This document shows positions 1 to 8,843 of a stretch of 64,000 nucleotides of DNA, in pieces. The translations under genes and the position numbers were made by a program. The notes beneath the pieces were generated by a model, which worked only from the letters and a program-made list of their open reading frames with translations, did not search any database and was not told the DNA's origin. The DNA is from Parahoeflea olei. GTDB lineage: Bacteria; Pseudomonadota; Alphaproteobacteria; Rhizobiales; Rhizobiaceae. The stretch spans positions 20,159-84,158 of the forward strand of contig NZ_LQZT01000007.1 of the NCBI RefSeq assembly GCF_001703635.1, given 5' to 3'. Position 1 is the first letter of the stretch. Each line of letters begins with the position of its first letter.

Positions 1-588
1 GAGCTGTTCCACATCATGCTGAGCCTGCGCGCGCATGGCTGGACCCGCAACCTGCCGAACCCGAACCGCGTGACCGGGGTGAAGGGCGACGATCCGTTCG
101 AGGAAGCCTTCCGTTTCGTGCTGCCGGGCTACAATCTCAGGCCGCTGGAAATGAGCGGCGCGATCGGCATCGAGCAGATGGCGAAGCTTGCGATGATCGT
201 CGAGAACCGGCGCCGGAACGCGGCGCTGTTCAAGCAGGTGATGGCGGACTTCCCGCAGATCCGCACCCAGCGCGAGACCGGCGAAAGCAGCTGGTTCGGC
301 TTCTCGATGATCCTCGACCCCGACTGCGGCCTGAGCCGCAGGGAGCTGGTTTCCTGTTTCGACCGGCACGGCATCGAGGCGCGGCCGATCGTGGCCGGCA
401 ATTTCGCCAAGAACGAGGTGGTCACGCGCTACATGGATCACGAGATCCATGGCAGCCTTGCCAATGCCGAACTCGCAGACCGCAACGGGCTGTTCATCGG
501 CAACCACCATTATCCGCTCGAAAAGCCGATGGAGCAGTTGCACCTGGCGCTGACCCAGGCCTTCGGCCGCAACAGCACTGACGTTTGA
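1..588 (+). CDS. DegT/DnrJ/EryC1 family sugar aminotransferase/dehydratase, C-terminal part
   Basis: The reading frame is open from the first base, so the gene starts upstream of the window and about 195 C-terminal residues are present. The segments LRAHGWTRNLP, FVLPGYNLRPLEMSGAIG and ENRRRNAALF are typical of the C-terminal half of the PLP-dependent DegT/DnrJ/EryC1/StrS fold, and resemble the RfbH-type CDP-4-keto-6-deoxyglucose 3-dehydratases most. Such enzymes modify nucleotide-linked 4-keto sugars for O-antigen or exopolysaccharide. The catalytic lysine or histidine that would separate aminotransferase from dehydratase lies outside the window, so the exact reaction is open. The polysaccharide genes that follow fit this role. 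Confidence 0.85.
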   Translation, partial: ELFHIMLSLRAHGWTRNLPNPNRVTGVKGDDPFEEAFRFVLPGYNLRPLEMSGAIGIEQMAKLAMIVENRRRNAALFKQVMADFPQIRTQRETGESSWFGFSMILDPDCGLSRRELVSCFDRHGIEARPIVAGNFAKNEVVTRYMDHEIHGSLANAELADRNGLFIGNHHYPLEKPMEQLHLALTQAFGRNSTDV

Positions 589-607
589 AGTCTGCGCGGC
601 CGCCCGC

Positions 608-1471
608 TCAGTCGAGCCGGATCCAGCCCTCGGGCCAGATGTCGCGGTTGACGAGCTTGTCGTCGGCGAACCAGCGCGAGGGCGCAACCACCACCTTGTC
701 CGGTGACGGGTTGAGCCAGGCGCCCCACCAGGAGAACGAGGAATTGGCGATGATGTGGTGCCGGCAGGCGCTCATCAGCCGCAGATCCTCGTAATTGTGG
801 TCGGAATCATTGTGGTCCATCACCCGCATCTCGAAGGGCAGCCGGAGATTGTCGCGCACCCAGGCGGGATCGTCGGAGAAGGTCACGATCAGCGGCGCAT
901 CCGACATGGTTGTTGCGATGCGTTCGGCCGCCCGCGCGTAGTAATCGAGCGTGCAGGTGCCATGGGTGGCGTTGGTGCGCGCGTCGCGGACATAGTCGCC
1001 GCGCCGAATGTGCAGCGAGATCGCCGGCCGTTCGGCAAGCTCGGCGAGGATCGCGGCATTCTGGTCGGACGGCGGCGTGACGATCCGGAAATCGGCGCGC
1101 AATTCCGCCTGGAACCGCTTGAAATAGCGCTCGCTCTGCCAGTAGCCCTTGAGGTAGACGCCGTCGCCAAGCGCATCGAAGCCCGCGTTGAAACTCAAGC
1201 CGTCCTCGCGCACCAGCCGCGGCTTGAGCTTCAGGCCGCGCCAGAGCAGATAGCGCAGCGGCGCGCGCTTGCGCTCGGGCGGCAGGTCGCCATCGCCGGC
1301 CTTGCGCGCGACGATGGCGAAATGGTCGAGCCCGTAGCCGAACTGGGTGCTGCCGTCGAATGCGCGCGTATCGAGCAGAAGATCCGTGCCGTGGCGCAGC
1401 GCCAGCGCCCGGCCCGCGGCATACTGGAACATCTGGTTGCCGAGGCCGCCATTGATGTGGGTGATGATCAT
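608..1471 (-). CDS. GT11 family glycosyltransferase (alpha-1,2-fucosyltransferase-like)
   Basis: A 287-residue protein of glycosyltransferase family 11, expected to transfer a deoxyhexose (typically fucose from GDP-fucose) to a surface glycan in the cytoplasm. The N-terminal GGLGNQMFQYA (about residues 8-18), the nucleotide-sugar motif HIRRGDYV near residue 160 and the C-terminal NSSFSWWGAWLN are the three family hallmarks. The start at 1471 is preferred over an in-frame upstream ATG at 1492: the protein then begins MIITHINGG, as homologues do, with a GAGAAGAG ribosome-binding site upstream. It converges with the partial DegT gene across 19 bp. The actual donor and acceptor sugars cannot be read from the sequence. 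Confidence 0.9.
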   Translation of the reverse strand: MIITHINGGLGNQMFQYAAGRALALRHGTDLLLDTRAFDGSTQFGYGLDHFAIVARKAGDGDLPPERKRAPLRYLLWRGLKLKPRLVREDGLSFNAGFDALGDGVYLKGYWQSERYFKRFQAELRADFRIVTPPSDQNAAILAELAERPAISLHIRRGDYVRDARTNATHGTCTLDYYARAAERIATTMSDAPLIVTFSDDPAWVRDNLRLPFEMRVMDHNDSDHNYEDLRLMSACRHHIIANSSFSWWGAWLNPSPDKVVVAPSRWFADDKLVNRDIWPEGWIRLD

Positions 1472-1663
1472 GCGCAGGTCTCTTCTCAGCATACGGGCTG
1501 GCGATGGAAGGCAGGCCGCAAGTCACTTCGCCGGCCGTGATCGGTTGGGCTTAGGAGAAAAACCGCCGGCCGGTCAATCGCAATTTGCCCCGGCCGGGCT
1601 TGCCCCCGGTATGGCGCCGGAGGCAAAGCTGTGACATGACGTTGCTTTGCCGATCACGCCTGG

Positions 1664-2338
1664 ATGCGATGCATGTTGAGAAAAATCCGCCGCCATTTCA
1701 AGGAAAAGCAAAATCCGCATCTGAAAACCCAGCGGCTCGAATACCGCCGGTGGCGTGCCGACAATGGCGAGACCCGCCGCACCCGCTTTCCCGGCCTGAC
1801 GCCGGAGTCGACGATCTTCGATTTCGGCGGGTTTCGCGGCAGCTGGACGCAGGCGCTGTTCGACTATTACGGCTGCCGGGCGCAGATCTTCGAGCCGCAT
1901 CCCCGTTTTGCGGCCGAGCTTGAAGCGAAATTTGCGGCCATTCCGCAGATCACCGTCAACCCGTTTGCGCTCGGAGGCGCGCATGGCAGTTTCCCGATCT
2001 CCGACCAGGGCGACGCCTCCTCCGCGTTGAAAACCTCCGGCAGCACCCTGACGGGACGCGTCGTCGCCGTGAGCGACTTCATGGCCGGCTTCGAGCCGGA
2101 CAGGATCGACGTCGCCAAGATCAATATCGAGGGCGGCGAATACGACCTCCTGCCGGCGCTTCATGCGGCCGGCTTGCTTCGCCGCTTCGGGCTTTTGCAG
2201 ATCCAGTTCCACCTGTTCGACACGAGCCACATCGCCGCCCGCGACGAGATCCGCCAACAGCTCTCACACACCCACCGGTGCGACTGGAGCTATGACTTCA
2301 TCTGGGAGCAATGGAGCCTCAAGCCCGACCAACCGTGA
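1664..2338 (+). CDS. FkbM family SAM-dependent methyltransferase
   Basis: A 224-residue protein with an FkbM-type Rossmann methyltransferase core. IFDFGGFRGSWTQAL near residue 52 replaces the usual motif I, IFEPHP near 77 carries the acidic SAM-ribose ligand, and KINIEGGEYDLL near 152 is the FkbM signature. FkbM proteins O-methylate sugars or polyketides; between polysaccharide genes, capping or decorating a glycan is the likely job. It is transcribed divergently from the GT11 gene. ATGs at 1664 and 1673 are both possible starts; neither has a strong ribosome-binding site. Confidence 0.85.
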   Translation: MRCMLRKIRRHFKEKQNPHLKTQRLEYRRWRADNGETRRTRFPGLTPESTIFDFGGFRGSWTQALFDYYGCRAQIFEPHPRFAAELEAKFAAIPQITVNPFALGGAHGSFPISDQGDASSALKTSGSTLTGRVVAVSDFMAGFEPDRIDVAKINIEGGEYDLLPALHAAGLLRRFGLLQIQFHLFDTSHIAARDEIRQQLSHTHRCDWSYDFIWEQWSLKPDQP

Positions 2339-2421
2339 GGATGTCGCGCGGCATTCGTGTGCCCGCCGAAACATCCTGAGGTCGGGCGGAGCGCCTGGCC
2401 CCGAGACACACGGCATGGCGG

Positions 2422-3417
2422 TCAGGCACGGCTCTGGCGGGCGGCGAGCCGGCGTTCCCATTCGATCGCATGGGTGATGATGGTTTCGAGATCGCCATAT
2501 TCGGGCGCCCAGCCCAGCACGTCGCGGGCGAGCGTGGAATCGGCCACGATCATGGCCGCATCGCCCGCCCGGCGCGGCGCGCGCTCCACCGGAAAATCGA
2601 CGCCCGAGACCGCCTTGACCGCCGCGATCACCTCGCGAACCGAATAGCCCGAACCGGAGCCGCAATTGACCGCCATCGACGCCCCGCCGCGTCGCAGATA
2701 GTCGAGCGCGCCGAAATGGGCGCGGGCCAGGTCGGTGACGTGCACATAGTCGCGCACGCAGGTGCCGTCCGGGGTTTCGAAATCGTCGCCAAAGACCTGG
2801 ACCCGGTCGCGCTTTCCGGTCGCGGCCTCCGCGGCGATCTTGATGAGATGCGTGGACCTGCCCGAGGACTGGCCCGCGCGCATCTTCGGGTCGGCGCCGG
2901 CGACGTTGAAATAGCGCAGGCAAAAGCTGCGGAATTCCGGATTGACTGCAGATACGTCGCGCAGCATCAGCTCGGTCATCATCTTCGACGCGCCATAGGG
3001 CGATTCCGGCGCGAAGGGCGCCGTCTCGACGACCGGCTCGAGCCCCGGCGCACCATAGACCGCAGCCGAAGAAGAGAAGATGAAATGCCGGACTCCCGCC
3101 GCCAGCGCATGGGCGATCAGCACGCGCGACTTGCAGGTGTTCTCGCCATAATAATCGAGCGGACGCTCCACCGAGTCGGGCACCACGATGAGCCCGGCGA
3201 AATGAATGACAGCCTCGATATCATGGGCGGAAAAGATGGTTTCGAGCGCCTGCGCGTCGCCGATATCGGCGCGGTAGAACGTGGCGCCCGCCGGCACCGC
3301 CCAGGCATTGCCGGTGCACAGATTGTCGATGACGACGACGTCCTCGTTGCGCGCGAGCAGTTCAAGCACCATGTGGCTGCCGATATAGCCTGCGCCGCCG
3401 GTGACCAGTACGCTCAC
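2422..3417 (-). CDS. galE: UDP-glucose 4-epimerase
   Basis: A 331-residue extended short-chain dehydrogenase that interconverts UDP-glucose and UDP-galactose with bound NAD. The NAD motif TGGAGYIGSHM is at residues 6-16, the catalytic serine lies in FSSSAAVYG near 120, and the YGASK tyrosine/lysine pair is near 146-150. Length is normal for the family. The start codon overlaps the stop of the upstream GT25 gene by 4 bp (3414-3417, ATGA), showing translational coupling and a shared transcript. UDP-galactose would feed the neighbouring glycosyltransferase. A closely related UDP-hexose epimerase specificity (e.g. GlcNAc) cannot be excluded. Confidence 0.93.
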   Translation of the reverse strand: MSVLVTGGAGYIGSHMVLELLARNEDVVVIDNLCTGNAWAVPAGATFYRADIGDAQALETIFSAHDIEAVIHFAGLIVVPDSVERPLDYYGENTCKSRVLIAHALAAGVRHFIFSSSAAVYGAPGLEPVVETAPFAPESPYGASKMMTELMLRDVSAVNPEFRSFCLRYFNVAGADPKMRAGQSSGRSTHLIKIAAEAATGKRDRVQVFGDDFETPDGTCVRDYVHVTDLARAHFGALDYLRRGGASMAVNCGSGSGYSVREVIAAVKAVSGVDFPVERAPRRAGDAAMIVADSTLARDVLGWAPEYGDLETIITHAIEWERRLAARQSRA

Positions 3418-4184
3418 GGCCGGCCTCCGCGCGCGGCGAGAAACCGTGCCGAACAGGCGCGGATGCGGCGGCGATAGACAAAGCGCCGGAGCTCACGGCC
3501 GAGCCTGCCCGCAAGCCCGCCACGGCCGGCGATGGAAATGGTGCTGCCGCCCGCTTGCGCGGTGCGGTCGCTCACGCCCGAGGGGATCACGCAGCCGGGC
3601 GCGACCCCGGTCACCCAGCCCATCTGCAACAGCCCGTCCACCGGCCGGTCGATGCGCTCGCTGAGTTCGAGGAGCCGCGCCGCCTGCGCGGCGCTCACGA
3701 GCTGCGCCGAGGTGCGCAGCATGACGATGTCCGGCCGCACCAGCACCACGTCGCCGCGGCGCTCGACCTCAGCGGCACTCCCGGGCACCGGCCGGACCTG
3801 GAACTGGATGTAGCCTTCGCGATCGACCACCTCGCTCGCCATCGCAAAGGCACGGGCAAAGGCCTCGCGATCGATCTCGACATCGTCCTCGAGCACGAGG
3901 CCGGCGGCGAGCCCGCGCTCGACGATCTCGCGCCAGACCTTGCGGTGGCTCAGGAAACAGCCGATCTCGCCCATCGACAGCTCGAACGGATAGGGCGGAT
4001 CGAACAGGCTCTGACGGCTGAGGACGGCGTCGATCTCCGCCTTGGGCAGCGCCCGGCCGTCGACCGCGTCGATCACCTCGGCCGGCACCGGCGAGGCGGC
4101 GCGGATGCGCTCGACCTGCGGCCGCCGCGCCTCGGCGCGCGCCAGATGAATGATGAAGGCTTCGATCCCGCCCGGTTTGCTCAT
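3414..4184 (-). CDS. Glycosyltransferase family 25 (LPS/LOS glycosyltransferase)
   Basis: A 256-residue GT25-family protein. It begins with the family pattern IEAFIIHLARAEARR, has GEIGCFLSHRKVW near residue 74 and the metal/nucleotide-binding acidic motif VLEDDVEI near 98. GT25 enzymes include LgtB-type beta-galactosyltransferases of lipooligosaccharide, so with the coupled galE a galactose transfer is a reasonable inference. The last 30 residues are arginine-rich, suggesting association with the inner-membrane surface. It is the first gene of the two-gene minus-strand unit and diverges from the CRISPR array. Confidence 0.85.
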   Translation of the reverse strand: MSKPGGIEAFIIHLARAEARRPQVERIRAASPVPAEVIDAVDGRALPKAEIDAVLSRQSLFDPPYPFELSMGEIGCFLSHRKVWREIVERGLAAGLVLEDDVEIDREAFARAFAMASEVVDREGYIQFQVRPVPGSAAEVERRGDVVLVRPDIVMLRTSAQLVSAAQAARLLELSERIDRPVDGLLQMGWVTGVAPGCVIPSGVSDRTAQAGGSTISIAGRGGLAGRLGRELRRFVYRRRIRACSARFLAARGGRP

Positions 4185-4439
4185 GCCACGCCCGCTGCCG
4201 CCTTTCCGGCCAAGTGCCCGCCGGAGCGGCGGATCAGCCCCCTTCTAGACTGGGGACTTCGCAGGCCGCAAGGGGAGAGCGGCCGCAGCCTCCCCATGCC
4301 GCAGGACGGGCGGGGAGCACAGGCCGCTCGCCTGCTGCGCGGATGAATGTGAACGCCGGGCGGATCCGCCAAAGAGCAGGCCCCCCGGAAGCAGAAGTTC
4401 GCGCCGGCAGGCCCCCCGCCTCCCTGGCTGCGTCCTGAA

Positions 4440-4688
4440 CGACCGCGCCCGCGCCGTGCCCGCGCCCGAGCGCACGCCCGAGCCAGCCCCCCGGGGACCC
4501 GCTACAGCGGTGCGAACCGCAAGCGTGCGGCAAAACCCCGGCAGGTTCGCACCCGCCCCAAGCACCTGAAACGGCGACAGCTCCTGCTCAAGCCCGGCAC
4601 CACCCCGAGGCTGCGGCATCCCTTTTCGGCACGGATCGCGCCTGCTCCCCCGTTTCACTCGCCCCCGCAATGGGTTAGAACAACCGCA
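4440..4688 (+). promoter_or_regulatory. Candidate CRISPR leader
   Basis: The 504 bp between the GT25 start (4184) and the first repeat (4689) contains no convincing gene. Its right half looks like the CRISPR leader, because the repeats decay at the opposite (right) end of the array. It contains a perfect 10-bp inverted repeat, GGTGCGAACC at 4509-4518 and GGTTCGCACC at 4544-4553, separated by 25 nt, of the kind I recall upstream of subtype I-C arrays (from memory, not checked). The segment just before the repeat is relatively AT-richer (AATGGGTTAGAACAACCGCA). The exact left border and promoter are not determined. Confidence 0.55.
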
Positions 4689-6890
4689 GTCGCCCCTTCA
4701 CGGGGGCGTGGATCGAAACCGCGCAGGCGTCCTCGGGACTGATATCCTGCAGCCGTCGCCCCTTCACGGGGGCGTGGATCGAAACATCTCGGCGCACTCA
4801 GCCAAGCTCGGCCCGCAAGTCGCCCCTTCACGGGGGCGTGGATCGAAACGCCGGCATCGCCACCAATGTCATGCCCGGCGAGCGGTCGCCCCTTCACGGG
4901 GGCGTGGATCGAAACCTTGATCGGCACGGTAGAAGCCGCGATCAGCGAGAGTCGCCCCTTCACGGGGGCGTGGATCGAAACACAAGGATATCAACGGGTC
5001 CGCAAGGCGTCTTTAGTCGCCCCTTCACGGGGGCGTGGATCGAAACGGCCGCGACCAGGTGGCGGCGCGCATCCACGATCGTCGCCCCTTCACGGGGGCG
5101 TGGATCGAAACCGCGCGCAGGCTCTTGATGTCGAGGATCGCGCCGTGTCGCCCCTTCACGGGGGCGTGGATCGAAACGCACTGCTCTCGGGCGGCGCACC
5201 GGTGCTCTATGTGTCGCCCCTTCACGGGGGCGTGGATCGAAACCCCAAAAAGCTGCCCGGCGTGCGCGCCTGGTCGGTCGCCCCTTCACGGGGGCGTGGA
5301 TCGAAACGCCCACTGCAGGGGCCGGTTTGGCGCGATCTTCCGTCGCCCCTTCACGGGGGCGTGGATCGAAACTCCTACAACAGCAACGATGATGCATTTG
5401 CCGACATCGTCGCCCCTTCACGGGGGCGTGGATCGAAACAAAGTTCCAGCTGTCATCGATGTACAGATTGTAGGGTCGCCCCTTCACGGGGGCGTGGATC
5501 GAAACTCCCCGCGACGACAAGGGCAAGTGCCTAAACATCACCTGGAGTCGCCCCTTCACGGGGGCGTGGATCGAAACTACAAGCAGCGACCCCGGCCCCG
5601 GAATGAGGCCACCGTCGCCCCTTCACGGGGGCGTGGATCGAAACCCGGGCAAGCTGACATCGACAACCGGACGAAAGCCGTCGCCCCTTCACGGGGGCGT
5701 GGATCGAAACCGACCTGGCCTGGCAAGAAACCGACGACGGCGACGTCGCCCCTTCACGGGGGCGTGGATCGAAACGATATCATGTTCTACTCGAGCCGAT
5801 ATTTCGACGTCGCCCCTTCACGGGGGCGTGGATCGAAACCGGACGCGACCAACCAGGGCAGCCCCAAGGGCTACGTCGCCCCTTCACGGGGGCGTGGATC
5901 GAAACCTGTGTGCCGAATTCGGCATGGATGGCGAGCTGCGTCGCCCCTTCACGGGGGCGTGGATCGAAACGCCCGGGTGCACCGCAAACCTGTCCTTGCC
6001 GCCACGTCGCCCCTTCACGGGGGCGTGGATCGAAACCTGGCCGTGGCGCCAGGCGACCGACAGCATGGCCCGTCGCCCCTTCACGGGGGCGTGGATCGAA
6101 ACAAGGTCGCGCGCCAAGGGCATAACGTCGACACTGCGTCGCCCCTTCACGGGGGCGTGGATCGAAACCAGCCGTGGCCAGATGTGATGATGCCGCGCTC
6201 TTGGTCGCCCCTTCACGGGGGCGTGGATCGAAACGGCTATCGCTGGCCGCGATCGATGACGAGTGGCTGTCGCCCCTTCACGGGGGCGTGGATCGAAACC
6301 TTGCCGCACCGGCGGCAATTGGCCTTGTCGGTCAGTCGCCCCTTCACGGGGGCGTGGATCGAAACCGCTGGGCAACCAATCCGCCGCGCAGGCCTGCCCG
6401 TCGCCCCTTCACGGGGGCGTGGATCGAAACAGCGATTTCGCCAGCGCCTTGAGTCCGCGGTACAGGGGTCGCCCCTTCACGGGGGCGTGGATCGAAACGC
6501 TCAAAACCTCGCGGGGCGCTGATATGTGGGACGTCGCCCCTTCACGGGGGCGTGGATCGAAACTGGTACCAGATCAATGCGTTGTAGCGGCTGTTCAAGT
6601 CGCCCCTTCACGGGGGCGTGGATCGAAACCTCTTCGAGCCGCTCTATGCGCTCGACCAGCGATCGTCGCCCCTTCACGGGGGCGTGGATCGAAACATGTC
6701 GCCATCCCTCCCGAAATCACGTCGGCCCAGTCGCCCCTTCACGGGGGCGTGGATCGAAACGCCGGAGGTGACCGGCTGCCCGGCGTCGCCGGTGGTCGCC
6801 CCTTCACGGGGGCGTGGGTCGAAACAGCCCGAAGCCGCAGGAGGGGCTCCAGCGCAGGTGTCGCCCCCTCACCGGGGGCGCGGCCGGGCG
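4689..6890 (+). CRISPR. CRISPR array, subtype I-C-like, 33 repeats plus one degenerate
   Basis: Repeats are 31 nt, beginning GTCGCCCCTTCACGG and ending GGGCGTGGATCGAAAC; an internal CGCCCC/GGGGCG stem and GAAAC 3' end match subtype I-C repeats read on the plus strand. Repeat starts include 4689, 4755, 4819, 4885, 4951, 5016, 5081, 5147, 5213, 5277, 5342, 5409, 5475, 5547, 5614 and so on to 6730 and 6795. All appear identical except the repeat at 6795, which has GTGGGTCGAAAC in place of GTGGATCGAAAC, and a strongly decayed terminal unit at 6860. Spacers are 33-37 nt, except spacer 13 (5506-5546), which is 41 nt. The polarity implies a leader on the left. No cas gene is adjacent; the nearest is cas3 at 63092. 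Confidence 0.97.
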
Positions 6891-6904
6891 GGCTTTGGCT
6901 GGCG

Positions 6905-7657
6905 TTAGCGGTCGGCCTTCTTGCCGCCCGGTTGTTTCAGGCGCACGCGCAGGGTCTTGCCATCGGTCTGATCGAGCTCGAAGGCGCCGGTCTTGCGGAC
7001 CAGATCGCTCAGCTTGCGAAAGCCGAAGGTGCGGGGGTCGAAATCCGATGACAGATTGGCGAGCTGCGTGCCGAGCGCGCCGAGAGGCACCCAGCCGTCC
7101 TCGCTGTCCATCTGCAGGATCACCTTTCTGAGCACGGGCGTCGCCGCACTTGGCGGCTGCAATGATGTGGCAGCGTCCGCGGCGCCGCCACGATCGGCAT
7201 CGAGGTCGGGCAGCAGGTTTTCCGTGTAGGTGAAGCGGCGGCAGGCCTGGCGGAAACTCTCGGGCGTCTTCTGCTCGCCGAAGCCGAACACATCGACGCC
7301 CTGCTCGCGGATCCGGGAGGCGAGCCGGGTGAAGTCGCTGTCGGAGGAGACCAGGCAGAAGCCATCGAAGCGGCCGCTGTGCAGCAGGTCCATCGCGTCG
7401 ATCACCAGCGTGATGTCGGACGCGTTCTTGCCGCTGGTATAGGCGAACTGCTGCTGCGGGATGATCGCGTGCCGGGCCAGCACCTCGGTCCATCCCTTCG
7501 AGCGGGGACTGGCGAAATCGCCATAGATGCGCCGGACGCTCGCCTCGCCGATCTTGGCGATCTCCTCGAACAGGCCATCGACGATCTTGGCGGAGGTGTT
7601 GTCGGCGTCGATCAGGATGGCGAGCCGGGGCGTGCGTGATTCGATGTGCTGGGTCAT
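6905..7657 (-). CDS. NYN domain (PIN-like nuclease) protein with C-terminal OST-HTH/LOTUS domain
   Basis: A 250-residue protein of the LabA/DUF88 type. The N-terminal NYN domain has the acidic metal-binding positions of PIN-like ribonucleases: LAILIDADNTS (residues 12-22), DITLVIDAMDLL (about 80-91) and LVSSDSDFTRLA (about 101-112). The C-terminal part from about residue 165 (VILQMDSEDGWVPLGALG, then FGFRKLSDLV) is an OST-HTH/LOTUS RNA-binding domain. A role in RNA turnover is likely but unproven. Its stop codon lies about 15 bp from the decayed last CRISPR repeat. This proximity is probably accidental, since the gene is a common chromosomal one. Confidence 0.88.
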   Translation of the reverse strand: MTQHIESRTPRLAILIDADNTSAKIVDGLFEEIAKIGEASVRRIYGDFASPRSKGWTEVLARHAIIPQQQFAYTSGKNASDITLVIDAMDLLHSGRFDGFCLVSSDSDFTRLASRIREQGVDVFGFGEQKTPESFRQACRRFTYTENLLPDLDADRGGAADAATSLQPPSAATPVLRKVILQMDSEDGWVPLGALGTQLANLSSDFDPRTFGFRKLSDLVRKTGAFELDQTDGKTLRVRLKQPGGKKADR

Positions 7658-7808
7658 GGGCTATCCTTCGCGCGATCCGCGGCAAGTGTATACCCGCTAC
7701 GCGAAACGCCAAGCCTCAAACCTGCGGCACGGCGCGCCTGCCCCGAAGCGCCGGGGCAGAGCGAGGGGGCGCGACCTTCCGCCCCGAGCGCCGGATGGCG
7801 CCTGCCGC

Positions 7809-8792
7809 TCAGGACCGGCGCAGCGGCTGATGGGCGCAGCGAAACGATCCGCCCGCCATACAGGGCACGCGGTAGGGGATGCGGATCACCTCGAACTGCC
7901 GCGCCTTCAGCGCCTGGGCCACCGGCTCCAGCGCCTCTTCGGAGGGAACCACCACGGTGCGGTCGTTGAGCACCAGATTGTTGCAGCCCATGTGGCCCTT
8001 GGCCAGCGCCTTGGGCACATCGATCACGTCCCACTCCTTCATGAAGGCCGGCAGTCCCTCGGGCAGCGCCTCCAGGCAGGCCACGGCCACGCCCTCGCGC
8101 GGGGTCATCAGCACGCAGTCGAGATGCGGAAACATCGGATCGATGCTGACGGTGTCGACTTCGTAGCCGGATCCGAGCGCATGCTGCAGCCAGCGCGCGC
8201 CCTCGGGATTGGAGCAGCCGCCGGAATTGCCGACCAGCACCCGGCGCCCGAGCACGAACACGTCGCCACCTTCGAGATAGCCCCAACCCGGTCCGTCGAC
8301 ATAATCGTCGGCGCCGGAGTCGGGCTGGGCGAAGAAGCGCGCGCCGCGGGCCATCGTCCCGGCGAGAATCCCGCGGATCGCGAAGCGCTGGCGGCGGTGA
8401 AACAGGCTGCGCGGCGCGAGTTCGATGACATTGGCGCCGATGGTGACGAACGGATCCCGCATCCAGGGCGTGCTGACGCCATGGTCTTCGCCGCGCGGGA
8501 ACTTTCGATTGTCGGGCGAAATCGGGCCGGCGACATGGACGGTCACGCCGAGCCCGCGCAGAAGCTCGATCGCGCCGCTCACCTGGGCGCGCATCTCCGC
8601 AAAGATCTCCGGCGCCGCCTCGGCCACGTCGCGCCCGGCATTGGCCTGCCAGAAGGCGCCGAATTCGCCCTGGGCGCGCAACCTCGCATCGCCCAGAAAT
8701 TTCGGAAGAACCCATGCATCGGGCGACCCGTAAACACATTCCCTGAGTTCAGCCCACTCCGACTCGACCCAGATCTCTTCAGCCTGCGACAT
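7809..8792 (-). CDS. Amidinotransferase/arginine-deiminase superfamily enzyme
   Basis: A 327-residue guanidino-group modifying enzyme (PF02274 type fold). Visible active-site elements are RDPFVTIGANVIEL, YLEGGDVF near residue 176, the catalytic histidine in FPHLDC near 226 and a C-terminal nucleophilic cysteine in GGSFRCAHQPL near 319. The family hydrolyses or transfers amidino groups (arginine deiminase, dimethylargininase, glycine amidinotransferase). Substrate is unknown; the neighbouring amino-acid importer and M20 carbamoylase suggest a guanidino or ureido amino acid. I place the start at 8792 because AGGAG sits 9 nt upstream, whereas the in-frame ATG at 8810 lacks a ribosome-binding site. 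Confidence 0.85.
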   Translation of the reverse strand: MSQAEEIWVESEWAELRECVYGSPDAWVLPKFLGDARLRAQGEFGAFWQANAGRDVAEAAPEIFAEMRAQVSGAIELLRGLGVTVHVAGPISPDNRKFPRGEDHGVSTPWMRDPFVTIGANVIELAPRSLFHRRQRFAIRGILAGTMARGARFFAQPDSGADDYVDGPGWGYLEGGDVFVLGRRVLVGNSGGCSNPEGARWLQHALGSGYEVDTVSIDPMFPHLDCVLMTPREGVAVACLEALPEGLPAFMKEWDVIDVPKALAKGHMGCNNLVLNDRTVVVPSEEALEPVAQALKARQFEVIRIPYRVPCMAGGSFRCAHQPLRRS

Positions 8793-8843
8793 TCCCACGT
8801 ACTCCTGCATTGGTTCCGCGGGACACCATAGCTTCGCAAAGCG

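Noticed and set aside
4185..4439. Open frames in the GC-rich region before the array
   Set aside because: Arginine/proline-rich, no family resemblance and no convincing ribosome-binding site; treated as non-coding flank of the leader.
4708..7051. Several long open frames rich in repeated SPLHGGVDRN, RPFTGAWIE and VAPSRGRGSK units
   Set aside because: They are translations of the CRISPR repeats in different frames, not proteins.
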